DNA of 64,000 nucleotides. Origin: Hypsibius dujardini. Its lineage: Eukaryota; Tardigrada; Eutardigrada; Parachela; Hypsibiidae. A program made the position numbers and the translations under genes. Shown here piece after piece: positions 48,600-59,690 of the stretch. Under the pieces are notes generated by a model. That model had not been told where the DNA came from. It did no database searches and saw only the letters and a program-made list of their open reading frames with translations. Location: the NCBI GenBank assembly GCA_001579985.1, contig LRSR01014122.1, forward strand, positions 219,683 through 283,682, read 5' to 3'. Numbering within the stretch: the stretch's first letter is position 1; the number at the start of each line of letters is the position of its first letter.

Positions 48600-49470
48600 C
48601 AACTCCCATTGCGTTCACCGAGGCGTCCGGGTGAATTTCAACTGGCAAGTCAAAATTGACATGAACCAAAACAGGGGCACTGACTATGGCTTGTTTCAGG
48701 TTTTGGAAAGTTGTCTTTTCGTCATCATCCTGCCGGAATGGCACGATCTTTTGTCCAACCGGTTCAGTGGACCCGCAATGTCAAAAAAACTTTTGACAAA
48801 CCGTTTGTAGTCCACGCACAATCCCACAAAACATCAGGCATGTTTTGTTTTTTTCGGTCGTGAGAAATTCTTCACAGCATCGATTTTCGATCCGTCGGCA
48901 TCCAAGCCGGTACGCAAGACAATGAACCCTAGAACCTTAACTCCAGTTTGAGAATCAGGTTGAAGACTTGAAAGCGTAGTTGTGATCTGTTTCGAAATGT
49001 ACAGGTGCTCCTGTAAACTACCCGACGTCCCAAACTAAACCAATCCAATTTAAACTACCCAACTTCATCAAGAAAACAGAAAGTCTTGACCCACAGTTGA
49101 CCAGCCAAAACGTGAGACATCATCCGTTGGAAATTTTTAGGGCGTTCCGTAGACCAAACAGACATTGTAATCATAGAACTCTTAACCCGCCTGGAAGGCC
49201 GCAATTGGTTTCGATTCCTCATCCAATGGGCACTGCCAAAAGCCACTTTGCAAATCCATTGTAGAAAAGTACCGTGCTCCGGCCGGAGTTTGCATCGTCA
49301 TCGTAATGGGGAAGAGGATGACGGTCAGAGATAGGCCTCATGTCGGCAAACATCCGTTTGCCGTTGCAAGGTGTATGCAATACTGCTCAATAGGGAACGG
49401 CTCCACCTTCGCTCCGCCCATCTCTAGTCCATTCATATGGAAAAGTGCGCCGTACCTAATTCTCTCTGAG
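48600..49470 (-). pseudogene. Ty3/gypsy retrotransposon pol relic (reverse transcriptase-RNase H junction)
   Basis: Read on the minus strand with several frameshifts and stops, it shows RYFSTMDLQSGFWQCPLDEE, KNFQRMMSHVLAGQL, FCFLDEVG, DDEKTTFQNLKQAIVSAPVL and DLPVEIHPDAS. These are the ordered Ty3/gypsy RT palm, YxDD-region (here FLDE) and RT-RNase H connection motifs. No LTRs, gag or integrase were found within the window. It starts about 100 bases outside the Polinton-like element. Confidence 0.8.
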
Positions 49471-49574
49471 CACTGTTAAGTATACGCTTGCTAGATTTTA
49501 CAGTCACATTCGTTTTCCACATCGAGTTTTCAAGCATTTCGCATGCTGTCTTTCGCTTTGATATTATTGAAGAG

Positions 49575-49875
49575 TGAAGAATGTGTTTGTTTACACTGTA
49601 GCCATGTCTGTCCGATAAGGATGGATCTTAGAAGCTCGGTTCAAGTTTCGACTTCTCGCCTTAATTTTTAAGATCCATCCTTATCGGACAGACATGATTA
49701 CAATGTGAACAAACACATTCTTCAATCGACACAGAAACTTCATTCGTCTAAAACAAAAACGAGAACTACAGCATGAGAAATATAGTACGAGTACACATGA
49801 GCAATTTATGGTTCATGAGAATCTTGAAATAATGACTGATCAATCAAGGCGAGAAGTCGAAACTTGAAGCTTCTA
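49575..49875. repeat. Nested, mutually exclusive inverted repeats
   Basis: Stem 1 pairs 49,575-49,630 with 49,669-49,724 (56-base arms, about four mismatches; GTCTGTCCGATAAGGATGGA in the arm). Its 38-base loop, AAGCTCGGTTCAAGTTTCGA..., is itself complementary to about 49,847-49,875. Stem 2 therefore competes with stem 1. No ORF or clear target duplication was found. This could be a foldback element with a partial second copy. Confidence 0.75.
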
Positions 49876-50939
49876 ACTTCTCATTCAGTTTAGTTTTCGT
49901 CGGCTTGCTATCTCAGCTTCTTTCGATTTGTTGTGCAAGTAATAATAATTCCGAAAAGCAGTACTCGTAGTTCTCGTTTATCGTAAGGTCAACAGGACTT
50001 CCGGGTTCTCGAAGAAAGAACAGGTCGTCTCAAGGGCAATGGCGCAACGGGATCGATGATGTTCAGCACGGTCCTCAAACCTGCTCCAAAGTTTGAACAG
50101 GTGTCGAAAGCATTTCTTATGCTGGAGCAATTTAGGTGGGTTTAAAATTTAAAACCCTTCCTGAAAATAAATTTTTTAAATTTTAGGGCGTCCAAATTAA
50201 CCTTTTTTCGATAGAAATTCTCTAAGTATTGGAATTTTTTGCTACAGCCGGTTGTTTGACACGGCCTTCTTGGGGTAGCGAATGTGATTGGGAGCTCGGT
50301 TAACAGACGCCTGGAGCCTTTCCTTTAGTTTTTCATATAAGCCTATTTTTATGCTTGCGGGGAACAGCATCCGAATCTTTTTCGTTTTCAAGGCTGGAAA
50401 ATCAAGCATTGCCCGCTCAATCAGCTCACCTCGCGCCAAAGAAAAAACATTCAAAACAGTCACCTCGTTGTAGCCAGTTTGCAGTACCAGTAAGATATGG
50501 CTGATGATGACGTGACTGACACACTCCGGGAGAGAGAGACTCTACGATGAGATGATGAACATTCTATTTTTTCCAAAGTGTTTTATTTTTCCCCCACTGA
50601 ATGGCGAGACGAAACTGGCCATGCTGCCTCATCACAAGGAAGGAAAGGTGATTTGACAGATCAACAGACTGACAGATCTAGTTCAACCAAGAAAATCGGA
50701 AATTTAAATTCAACTGAATCAGCAAATTTTCAATCGGTTCAGTCGATTCAGTAAATTGTGCCAAATATTGCGCAATTATTGACCGTTGGGGTCGTTGCTG
50801 GATACTAAACTTATGTTTTCTTTGTGTCGTTTGTATTTGTTGTTGTAATTTGTCGGTCATTATTTTAAGGTCGATTCTCTTGTGCCACAACTAACTTTTC
50901 CCAGCTTCCCTTCTATCGACCTTCCAAGTTCCAAGCGCG
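49876..50939. other. No gene recognised
   Basis: AT-rich sequence with 60-75-codon frames on both strands and no family resemblance. CACAGTTCTGCC-type words and Helitron-related repeats only begin at about 50,940. Confidence 0.4.
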
Positions 50940-52079
50940 CGTAGAAAGCGATTCTTTGCGATGTTGTTATCTCGTCGCCGGGTGTCTGCTCAAAGATGTG
51001 GAACGTTCCCCGACTCTAAGATAAAAAAAAGCCGAGAGGGTAATTGGTACAAACTTGAGCTATGAAAAAAGAGGTCGCGCAGGTCGCGCAGAAAAAGAAA
51101 TGTGAAAAAAGAAATTGTAGAGGACAAAAAATGTAGTAATAACTAGAATTCTAGCAAACTCTAGTAGTTATAGGCAAAGACAGTTCTAGACAAATTTTGA
51201 ACTCTGTACATTTACATACCAACAAATCACAGTTCTGCCACCCCGTAATATACAAAAAAAGTAAAGATTAGAAAATAAGTCGCAATGTCAGAACAAGAAC
51301 CTGAACCCTAACCTACAGTCTGACCTGTTGATTGATTATTTTGTTGGTTTGGAACATGTTTCCTCACCGTTATAAATCTGTTGAAATATTCTAATACAGT
51401 TTATCTAGTGGAGACCTGACCTGATATTGGAACACGTTTCCTCACAGGCCAGACTCAAACTGGAAAAGGCATCGGTGTGGAACAAATTTCCTCACTTTTG
51501 CACAGGTCCTTTAACTAAACAAATTGGTAACTCAAAATCACCCTGCGCAATCTTTGTTATTACCGAAATAAATAATACAAAATCAATCACTGATATTACT
51601 CAAGATTGGCGCGGGTTCATTAATTTTACATATGTACGGCCATTTCAATACAGGAAATGTTGATTGGGGTAGAAAACCACAACCGATTTGAAAATCTACG
51701 TAAAAACAAAAACAAACAATTATCGTAAAAATAAGGAAACATAATTGACGAACAATGAAGACGAGAGTAACGACCAGAGAAAGGACTGCAGGGGACCACC
51801 AGGGCAAACAACAGGAAACCGACCGGGAAGACATTAGGGAAGGCCTTAGGGAGCCGACAGGAAATAAAACAAGGAACCGACAGGGAAGACAAAAGGGAAC
51901 TGACAGGGAAGACAAAAGGGAATCGACAGCGAAAACAACAGGAAACAGGAGATAAAAACGCATGATTATACGGTAACATGAATTGAATTGTCCTAATGTC
52001 ATCGTAGCCTCTAGTACCTTTCACAGGAGAGAGCAAAGCGCATTGCTTTGGGGTTAGGGAAAACCTCATTGGGTGACAA

Positions 52080-52829
52080 TGACACTCGCTCTCATGAGCA
52101 GCTCGGGCCAATGTCTGAAAGTTTTATAAATAACAATGGCAGGACATGTAGAATCAGAAAGCATGACACACCTGGAAGAGGTTAAGCTTGTCATGAAACT
52201 GAGGATCCGCTCGGTTGACAGGTCCGTACACAAAGATTTTCCGCTGCGCCGCGAGTGCAATAGACTTGATGTTGTACGCATTTCCCCATCCGTTGTCGAA
52301 GGTTGGAGAACTGTTGGAGGTGTGGTGGATCATCTCCGGAAGGGAAAAGTCTTCCTTCATGCTAAGCAGCCGGCCGTAGGTGAAGAAATAAGCATGATTC
52401 TCAGAAATCACGCTGATGGATTTGCCAGCAAATGGAGTGCCGTTGTTTTGGTTGTTGAACTTTCGCAATGTCTCGCCCAGCATCATGAGTGCCTCGCGGG
52501 GCATCATGTTGACCTCGTCAACAAAGACCAGTTGCGTGTTTGACAGCGCTTTCGCTTGAAAGGTGCCATGCTGGATTCGTGAGTTGAATTCAAAGTCCAT
52601 GCCGAGAAAGCTGTGAACTGTGCGGCCGCCGATGAGAAGCAATGCCGGTGGTGGCACACTTGGCTAATGTGATGTGTCTGTCACGCAGCCAAGCCACCAG
52701 AGCCTTCAGAAGATAGCTCTTTCCAACTCCTGCCCCGCCAGTGATTAGAAGGCGGACCGGTTGAGCTGCCGCCCACTTGTCCGTGGCGTGAGTGAAAGCA
52801 GAGCGCTGAGAAGGTGTCATGTTGGTCAA
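52080..52829 (-). pseudogene. PIF1-type helicase domain of the Helitron RepHel protein (broken)
   Basis: Two overlapping frames carry helicase motifs. The first, 52,829-52,590, has LLITGGAGVGKSYLLKAL (Walker A, about 52,717-52,739). The second, 52,657-52,154, has TVHSFLG and LVFVDEVNMMPREAL (Walker B, about 52,502-52,531). A frameshift near 52,640 separates them. Only the first third of a PIF1 domain is present; the C-terminal helicase motifs are not found toward 52,080, so the gene is truncated. Confidence 0.8.
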
Positions 52830-53259
52830 GAAATCCTCGAGCGGACTGGTCCTGTCATTAAGATGACGAAATGTGACGATAACGACCTAAAAAAACTTGA
52901 TTGGCACTAACTCCATTCCCTTCCATCTCCCTGAGGCAAGTTTCCAAGAGGCCGTCAATGTCAGGATCCTCCAACCACCCCTGCTCTTTGAAGCGTTCCA
53001 CCATTTCCCGGAGCCGAAGGTCGCCAAATCCTTCCATCGCACACTTCTCGAGAAAATGCAGTGCTTCCGCCCCCTTCTCTACCAGTCCCAAATGAATACA
53101 TGCAGAGAGGTAGCTCCCGAACTCGGCGATCCACCCCTCCACTGTAGATCGACGAGCCGCTTTAGCCTTGAGAAGCTTAACGAGGCAGTACGATTCTACG
53201 TTGTCACCATGCGGAGGATATTACCGGAATCGGCCAACGGCGTAGCGCTCAGGGTTTAC

Positions 53260-54990
53260 TCGCCGGACCCATTTCCGTTTCTTAGCAGATTGGTCGACGA
53301 AAAATCATCCCGAGCATATTCATCTGGCTCTTCGGGAACGAGCTTCTTGTCGTACTTGACGTAGTACTGCAAACACACTGTCAAAATGAAGAGCACCAAG
53401 TGAAAGCCAGAAAGTACCTTCTCAAAGTATTGGAAAGAACCGCTATTCCGTATTTCGTCAAGCACAACTCCCAGCCGTGTTTGGTGACGCGCTGAACGTT
53501 GACATGACCTTGCCAGTACAAAAGTAACTCTGACGTATGGGGAGACGGAAACGTTTTCGATGTCAAACCGTAGATATTCGTACTGAATACCCGTCTTATT
53601 TAGCCGCTTCTCGAAACACAAGGCAAAAGGGAAGCCGTATTTGCAGTTCTTAAAACGGATTCCGCCAGGTCCACGGAAACTGCGACTGTATTTACAGTAG
53701 TGAATCGCCAGATACAGTAGTCTTCAGCACCGCTTCTCGCCATAGATCATTCACCGGATGGGGCTTCGTTGGATCGTGGGGTCCTTGAAACGCGGCATTT
53801 CAGCCGAGATCTTCTCCTCATTCGGCGCCGTCTCCTCATCCCATCATATGACCATATGGATGTGAATGCCGCCACGTTTTTGGTATTCCATTCGGTACCA
53901 CCAGTCCCTCACCCGTCCGAAGACGTTGTTCTCCGTCCGAATGAAGCAATCCATGAAACCATCAAAACGCTGGCAAAATGCCTCGACCGTTTCCACTGGA
54001 AAGTGCACACCGTGTATTTTCTCTGTAGCAAAGTGAGCAAAACAGTCAGAAAATTATTGAGCCTGAAAGACCTGTTTCGTTGATCTTCTCCTTTAATTTC
54101 GGATCTTCTTTCGTGCATTTGGGATCGAACTTCGACGTGGGAATGGTCCTCAAACGCTTCCGCCATTTCCGGTTGTGCTTGCGTGGTTGAGGGCGTTCAC
54201 CATGCATCTCATGCGGCTGCGTAGAAGCTAGCAACTCCAACCAGTCGTCGTTTTGTGTGAGGGTGATAAAACGAGCAAGTTTCCTAAATGCTTGGCCAAA
54301 GTTTTGAGGTCGAGACATTTGGATGACATGAATGGTCTGCTGTTGGGCAGGTTGGCGGGCCGAAGCGTTTGTAGATATATTTCTCCTGTCTTTCGATGTC
54401 TTCTTTGGACAAAGGATTAACCTGATCGGCGACTTTGACGGTGTTCATATTATAGTTGAGGATCTGTTCCTTGATCAGCTGAACGGTTTGAAAGAAGATC
54501 CACGCGGGTTCATCACGGAAAGCAGGATGGAGCTAAAACAGTCAACGACGTCAAACTTCAAATCAGCGTGAAAAACAGGCCTAGTTTTACCATCAGAAGT
54601 CGATATTTGACGTAATCGCGCCGACTCCAACCAGCTGCAGCAGCATTTTTTTGATAAAACCCAGCAGTTCCCTGCCAGAAGATCTGCACAGCCCTTTTCC
54701 TCCAAGTATTCTGATCCATTAACAGCTCGCACCATATCTGTCACGCCGTTGTCTTTCGGACGCACAATACAGTTCACCTCGTCCATCTGGCTGGTGCAGC
54801 AAATTCTCCATTTGGCGCAAGCAGCACCAACTCCTCAGCGCCTCCCCGACCAGAGCAGCGGCAATTTTTTCCGGCTGGGCGAGGTACAAAACCACCAACA
54901 GTCTATGATAAACATGAAACGGATGATTTTCCGAATTCAACTTGAAAAACTACGAAACGAGGCTAGCACCTTGACTGACTGAATTCCTTC
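53260..54990 (-). pseudogene. Helitron Rep (HUH endonuclease) region, copy A
   Basis: Frames broken by many shifts match the Helitron N-terminal/Rep module. PRGSSFKPFS and NPLSKEDIERQEKYIYKR belong to the segment before Rep. FGRVRDWWYRMEYQKRGGIH is followed by IHMVI at 53,850-53,910; the H-x-H in GGIHIHMV is the HUH metal-binding motif. An in-frame TGA at 53,844-53,846 follows directly. The downstream Rep tyrosines cannot be located with confidence. Homologous sequence in copy B is 60,616-59,881. Confidence 0.68.
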
Positions 54991-55109
54991 ATTCAGAATG
55001 AATCGGTAGGTTGTCTCGCATTGCGCGTACAGACTCTTGAAAAGGTGTTTATGCTCCCGGAGGAAACGCAAAGCGTTCTTGATTAGGAGCTAGTCCACCG
55101 CGCTTGGCG

Positions 55110-55893
55110 TCATTTTCCTTTCATCACCCATCGCACGTCCTTCGGAATCGCAGCAGGCTCCTTCTCAAACATTATAGCAAACGTATCCAAGTAATGTGAG
55201 GCCTGCTTCGGGATGAAGTTCAACACCCCGCGCCTGTGCTCGAAGATTCCGCCTGATGCTTTCTTGATCCGGCACGCCGTATGTCGTGCCCATACTGCCA
55301 ATACTTCATAATGTCCTCCAGCCTCTCGCTAGACGCTCGGGTCGAGGGGATTGGAAGCCGAACACATTCAAGTCTGTGGAGCTAGCCAATTATCTGCAAG
55401 AAACTAGGCCTTTCACACTCAAGTTAGCATCAAAATGATGGAAACTGATCCCTACTTGGTTGGCAGTGAAATCTGGATACTTTGTTTGGAAAAAACGGGT
55501 CACCAGTTTGAGGTAGTTCCCTTGGCCTCCGGCCCTCCACTTGTTCATGAACAAGGTCAGATTCAGCCTGTCCTTTGCATCGGCCCTCTGTGCGCACTCC
55601 ACAAGGAAGATGTTTCCATCAGGTCGCCATAGGAGAACTGGGTTGTCGCTGGCAGAAAGCTGAGCGCCCTTTTTGATGTCGAAAAAACGAATCCGGATGG
55701 AGTTGCCGGCCAGAGCACACTCCGGATGAAATGATCGAAAACGCTTCAGGACTCCAGGGCATATCTCGCCATTGCGTTGTTGTTGATATATGTCTTTTAT
55801 ATATTTATGTTTATGTTTATGTATATATAATTGTTGATATTGAAGTCGAAGACGCCGGGCAAGAACTTCTTTCTCGTTCCTTGAAGAAGTCAA
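55110..55893 (-). pseudogene. Helitron accessory conserved domain of unknown function, copy A
   Basis: The 167-codon frame 55,893-55,390 shares a block with copy B (61,088-60,720): RFRSFHPECALAGNSIRIRF then DIKKGAQLSASDNPVLLW here, RCFRSYYHECALANKSIRTR and EIKKGAQLSAGDKPVLLW there. Conservation between decayed copies shows it was part of the original element. I do not recognise the family. A further frame at 55,301-55,110 has no match. Confidence 0.5.
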
Positions 55894-56053
55894 AATACCG
55901 TTTTTGTAAAGTGCCCGGAGCCTGCTTGAAGTCCGAATAATGAGCTTGGAACATCGCGAGCAGTTTCACCTTCAACGCCTCGCCCTTGCGTACTCTTTCT
56001 GCTTCCCGATAGCAGTCGATGGCAGTCCAAGAAAATGGAGGTAGGAGGAACAT
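55817..56053 (-). pseudogene. SANT/Myb-like DNA-binding domain of the Helitron, copy A
   Basis: WTAIDCYREAERVRKGEALK and HYSDFKQAPGTLQKRYFDFF match copy B (61,449-61,177: WTAVQKQVLFDCYREAGRLC). The WT...L/F...Y spacing and helical pattern look like a SANT/Myb or trihelix domain. Copy A lacks part of the first helix relative to B. The role in the element would be DNA binding; this is inferred from pattern only. Confidence 0.45.
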
Positions 56054-56201
56054 CCGGAGCTAAAAAAGCGGTGAACTGGGGAGTTTCAGTCCCAGCGCCG
56101 GTGGAGATGGGAGGTAAGGAGAGGCAGTTGGTATTCAATTAAGTATTTCCAGTAATCCCAGCCGAGAGTCGTGGAGGTGCAACTGATTCTGGGATTGCCG
56201 G

Positions 56202-56840
56202 TTAACCAAGTAACTCATCTGACGGAAACATTGCAGATGGTGGTGAATTCGAAAGCGGTGCATGGCACATGGATGCAGGGGTAAACTCGCATTTCAATTT
56301 AACGAATGGGACAGATGTTGACTCTGGAACGCGGGCAGTGGGTGGGGCGGGAGGCGGGGGACTGCGAACGGCTGCATGATAATGGTTAGCGTTCTTGTAG
56401 ATGAGGAGCGCGTACGGTTGGCCAGCAACATCCCCTCCAACCAGGGCGTTTTCCACCCAAATTGACGTTACCTTCTGGCGGTTATCAACCTGGTCTCGAT
56501 TGGTATGCGTATCCCAATGAGAATGGGAAAAGGTCCAGATGTTGATCTTGAACAACCGGCAGGCAATACCGATGCAGTGTTCGCCACCCCATGCATTGGC
56601 GGTGCCGAGGTCCCGAAGGATCTTGACGAAGATACGATCGTCTGCGTCGCTGTCGGCAGAAATGATGTGGTCAAAAAACTGCATCAACCAGTCTGGTCTG
56701 GTTTCAGCGTAGGAGAGTATTTGAGTCTTGACCTCGTCCAAACGGTCTTCAGTTCCGTGCAGCAACATGGAAAGTGCCCGTAAAAGACAATTGCCGTCTG
56801 GTGTACAGTTGTGGTCGATCAACTGGCTAAGTTCATGCAA
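56202..56840 (-). CDS. OTU-type cysteine protease, Helitron-encoded (copy A, intact frame)
   Basis: This is a 212-codon uninterrupted frame from ATG 56,840. The catalytic Cys lies in DHNCTPDGNCLLRALS (D-G-N-C). WGGEHCIGIACRLFKINIWTF is the conserved middle block. YKNANHYHAAV near residue 165 supplies the catalytic His in the usual position. These are the three hallmark blocks of OTU deubiquitinases. The C-terminal 50 residues are Pro/Ser-rich. It sits at the 5' end of the Helitron-like element, so it is the first domain or a separate first gene of that element. It may be one exon or domain of a longer polyprotein. Unlike all neighbouring frames it has no stop or shift. Confidence 0.75.
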   Translation of the reverse strand: MHELSQLIDHNCTPDGNCLLRALSMLLHGTEDRLDEVKTQILSYAETRPDWLMQFFDHIISADSDADDRIFVKILRDLGTANAWGGEHCIGIACRLFKINIWTFSHSHWDTHTNRDQVDNRQKVTSIWVENALVGGDVAGQPYALLIYKNANHYHAAVRSPPPPAPPTARVPESTSVPFVKLKCEFTPASMCHAPLSNSPPSAMFPSDELLG

Positions 56841-57180
56841 AATAATCTCCAGGGGTGCTTTGACTCAGGTGATCTTTTTTCCGCCGACGACATGGGACAC
56901 ATTATCTAAGTAATAAGTAATTAGTTGCGTATAGACAAACGTGAGGTTTAGGAGGGATTGTCGACATTACATTTGCTTGGAGACTGACGGAATGTGGATG
57001 CCATAGTTCAAGGTGGGGCACGACGGAGTCAGCCAGTAGAAAAGGTAAACCGCAAATGGAAGGCTCATAAAGAGTTAACCTAAACGCAGACATTGAAGTA
57101 ATCAGTTGCATCTGTGAAAATCGCATAGTGAAAATTTTTTACTGCAAACTTTTAGAAAGCCGGTGACTATTCATCCGCTG

Positions 57181-58364
57181 CAGCAAGAATATGGAGGGTT
57201 CGGGGTATAGGCAAAAAATGGCGGAGCATCTGTTTTTTTCCCATTCCCCAGATCAGCCAATGTAATCAATCTTGTCGTCGACTGTACACGACAAATAGTG
57301 TACATACTAGTTTAAAATATAGGCAACACAATTCAACAGAATTCTTTAGACCGTACACTCAAGACCGGCAACAAGAAAATAATGAGAAAAAAAGAAGGCG
57401 TGTCGAAAACAAAGTAATCGATGATTACTTCCACCAATTCATTATTCAAATTAGACCATGCACAATGCAAGAAACTTATTACGAGAAACTACAAAGATGT
57501 TACTATGAACTGAATGAATTTGCAAAGAAATTATGCAACTTTAAACTGGGATTTTTTTCTTTGCGACCGAAATACTGACACTAAAACTTGTAGCGTATTT
57601 GTACTGTAGCAATTTGCTACTAGTAACTTTGCGCATTTTCTCTGTCCCATGCATATGCGTTTCTAAACCGGGTGCGTTATCCAGTTAGCGGTTCGGTTTG
57701 TAGGAAGTTTAGTTTTCAAACCACGTAATTTCGGACGGTTTGGATTCTGAACCCGTTTGAAGCGTATGGGTAAAACCGCGTCACTCGGTTCGGTTCGGTT
57801 CAAACCGCGGTTTGAAAGGTTTACCCGCGTGAGTGACATCCCTACTTTGAAGTTTCGAAAAGAATCTGTATTATGAGGTGTTTCTTAACTGGATCAAACC
57901 CCCACCCACTTTGCCTCATCTTAACCATAATCGAAATTAGACCCTTTAATATACCAAAAAACATTCAACCAACACTAACGTCACAGCGGCATAAGAACTA
58001 AAGGTGGGGTTACAATTTGGAAACATCTAGTAAAGGTCTACTTAGAGTGGTATAACAATAGTAACGATGGTGTGTTCTGTTACTCTGCCTAACTCTTTCT
58101 GACTCCCCTTTTTTCAATCTCCTTCGCCTCCTGCACTTTCGCCATTTCGACCAAAAATTTTCAAAGTGGTAGTTTTAATGAAATGAAATAAAAGGTTTGG
58201 AACACGTTTCCTCCCCGGCTATCACAAAAATGGCTAGGCGAAATCTCGACTCGATTGTAGACTAAATAAGATGTCCTTCTCGTCCACATCCGCTGGGCTT
58301 TTTCCCGAATGACGTTCTGATACTTCATCCGCGAATCATAAGTGGCCCGCGGCTGGTTGCGCTG
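57181..58364. other. Helitron-flanking, repeat-rich spacer
   Basis: 57,660-57,845 is GGTTCGGTTT/AACCGCGGTT-rich and ends GACATCCCTA, matching the right end of the hAT-type MITE at 1986-2567; no matching left end is visible, so it is truncated. 57,846-58,140 (GAGGTGTTTC...CCCACCCACTTTGCCTC) matches sequence beside copy B at about 62,680 and 62,850, so the MITE interrupts a repeated block. No gene was found. Confidence 0.55.
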
Positions 58365-59045
58365 CTAGCTGGTAGGCACGTAACGACAATGAATCCCGTT
58401 ATCACCGCGACCGAAAAGATCCGCCTCGACGAAGCCACGAAGTTCCCAGATGTTGACAAAGTGAGTACCAGCCACTAAAGAGTCTCCGCTTTTGACCCAC
58501 TGGTCAATCTTCTCGTTGAAAAAGCGGATTCCGACATTACGCAAGAACTGAAATTCAGCGTCAGCAACGGAAGGATTTGCAGCAGCATCTGCTGCCGATC
58601 GGCTGTCGAACAGGTCCATCACACCGACAAGCAGAAACTTCTGAGAGACTTCCCGAAACTCAGCCACGCTCCTTTTGATGGTGTTGACGGATGACTGAAT
58701 GTCCATATGAATCAGCGCCAGGTTGAATTCCCCAGACTGCCAGTTGAGCGCCCGGTGGTGAATGTCGTTTGTTCCACCCTCCAGAACAATGAGCTTGCGC
58801 CCTGTTCCCGGCTTGCGCCATCCACCACCGCGTACAGCTTGCCTCAATTGAGAAAGAAAACCGTAATCAATATCGCCCCGCCAAAGCTGTTGATGTGGAC
58901 GTCAGCACCCTTGAAGCAGTTCATCCTGCGAACGCATCATGCTCGTTCCAAAACAGTGGACTGGCGCATTCGTCCATCCATGAACGACAGCGACGCCCGG
59001 CTGGGCCCTTGCGTCCTTCTCATCGCCGTGTGTCTTCTCAGAGCT
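58365..59045 (-). pseudogene. SGNH/GDSL-like hydrolase relic beside Helitron copy B
   Basis: The 160-codon frame 58,847-58,365 contains KLIVLEGGTNDIHH (block III, G-x-N-D) and DNGIHCRYV (block V, D-x-x-H), the ordered catalytic and oxyanion blocks of SGNH hydrolases. Upstream, in another frame, FKGADVHINSFGGA (about 58,915-58,870) looks like block II. A GDS block I was not found, and a frameshift lies near 58,860. The start region resembles sequence at 50,945-50,990 next to copy A, so this gene appears linked to the element in both copies but survives only here. Confidence 0.5.
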
Positions 59046-59690
59046 GTGTAGCATTCCCCGGATCTAAGATAGAAAAAAATCTAGGGTGTAGTCGGTACAG
59101 ACTTGAGCTACAAAGCATGGAAACTGAAGAGGAAAGGTCGCGCATGAAAAGAAAATGAGAAAAGAAAAACGAAGAAAAAAAAATCGTTGCTAGAATTCTA
59201 GCAAAGTCTAGTAGTTATAAGAGGTCAAATGATAATATTGCGGGATGGCGGCTAGATAAATAACAAAACTGCAGACAGTCAGAAAGGGCGACATTGACAC
59301 CAAATTTCACAAACCGACGGGTGGAAGACCGACTCAACAAAAAGATACGCAACGTAAATGGGGCTGCAACTTGGAGACATCTTGCTTTGATGAGGCAGGC
59401 AAAAGGGCGACCAGACGACAAACTATAAGTATAAATGTTACTGCGTGACAAACAAACAAAAAATAAACTCTGGACACCCTAATACCAACAAATCACAGCT
59501 ATGCCATCCCGTAATATACAATAAAAAGTAAAGACTAGAAGAAATGGCCACAATGTCAGCGAGAACAGTTGATCGGCGTCCCTCTGGAAGAAAATTATGG
59601 ATGAGACGAATAATCTTAGTTACTTTTGAAAGAAATCGTTATAGAAAGTAAGATTCTTATTTCTGGGTTGGAACACATTTCCTCTCCAGC

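Larger units (their letters stand above)
50940..57180 (-). mobile_element. Helitron-like element, copy A (degenerate)
   Basis: Minus-strand order 5' to 3' is OTU protease (56,840-56,202), SANT/Myb-like (56,053-55,817), an unknown conserved domain (55,893-55,390), Helitron Rep with HUH motif (about 54,990-53,260) and PIF1 helicase (52,829-52,080). The same order up to Rep is found in copy B (62,650-59,046). Both copies also share non-coding blocks at their 3' side (50,985-51,290 with 59,050-59,560) and 5' side (56,900-57,180 with 62,340-62,640), which sets the approximate limits. Terminal TC/CTRR and a 3' hairpin could not be fixed. OTU-type cysteine protease domains are known from some animal Helitrons. 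The element is riddled with frameshifts except for OTU. Confidence 0.7.

Noticed and set aside
49575-49724. tRNA-like or snRNA gene in the hairpin region (GGTTCAAGTTTCGA resembles a T-loop)
   Set aside because: No acceptor/D/anticodon stem arrangement can be built, and the word belongs to a larger inverted repeat.
51755-51955. 66-codon plus-strand frame of DREDKRE-type repeats
   Set aside because: It is the translation of a purine-rich minisatellite with no start context or homology.
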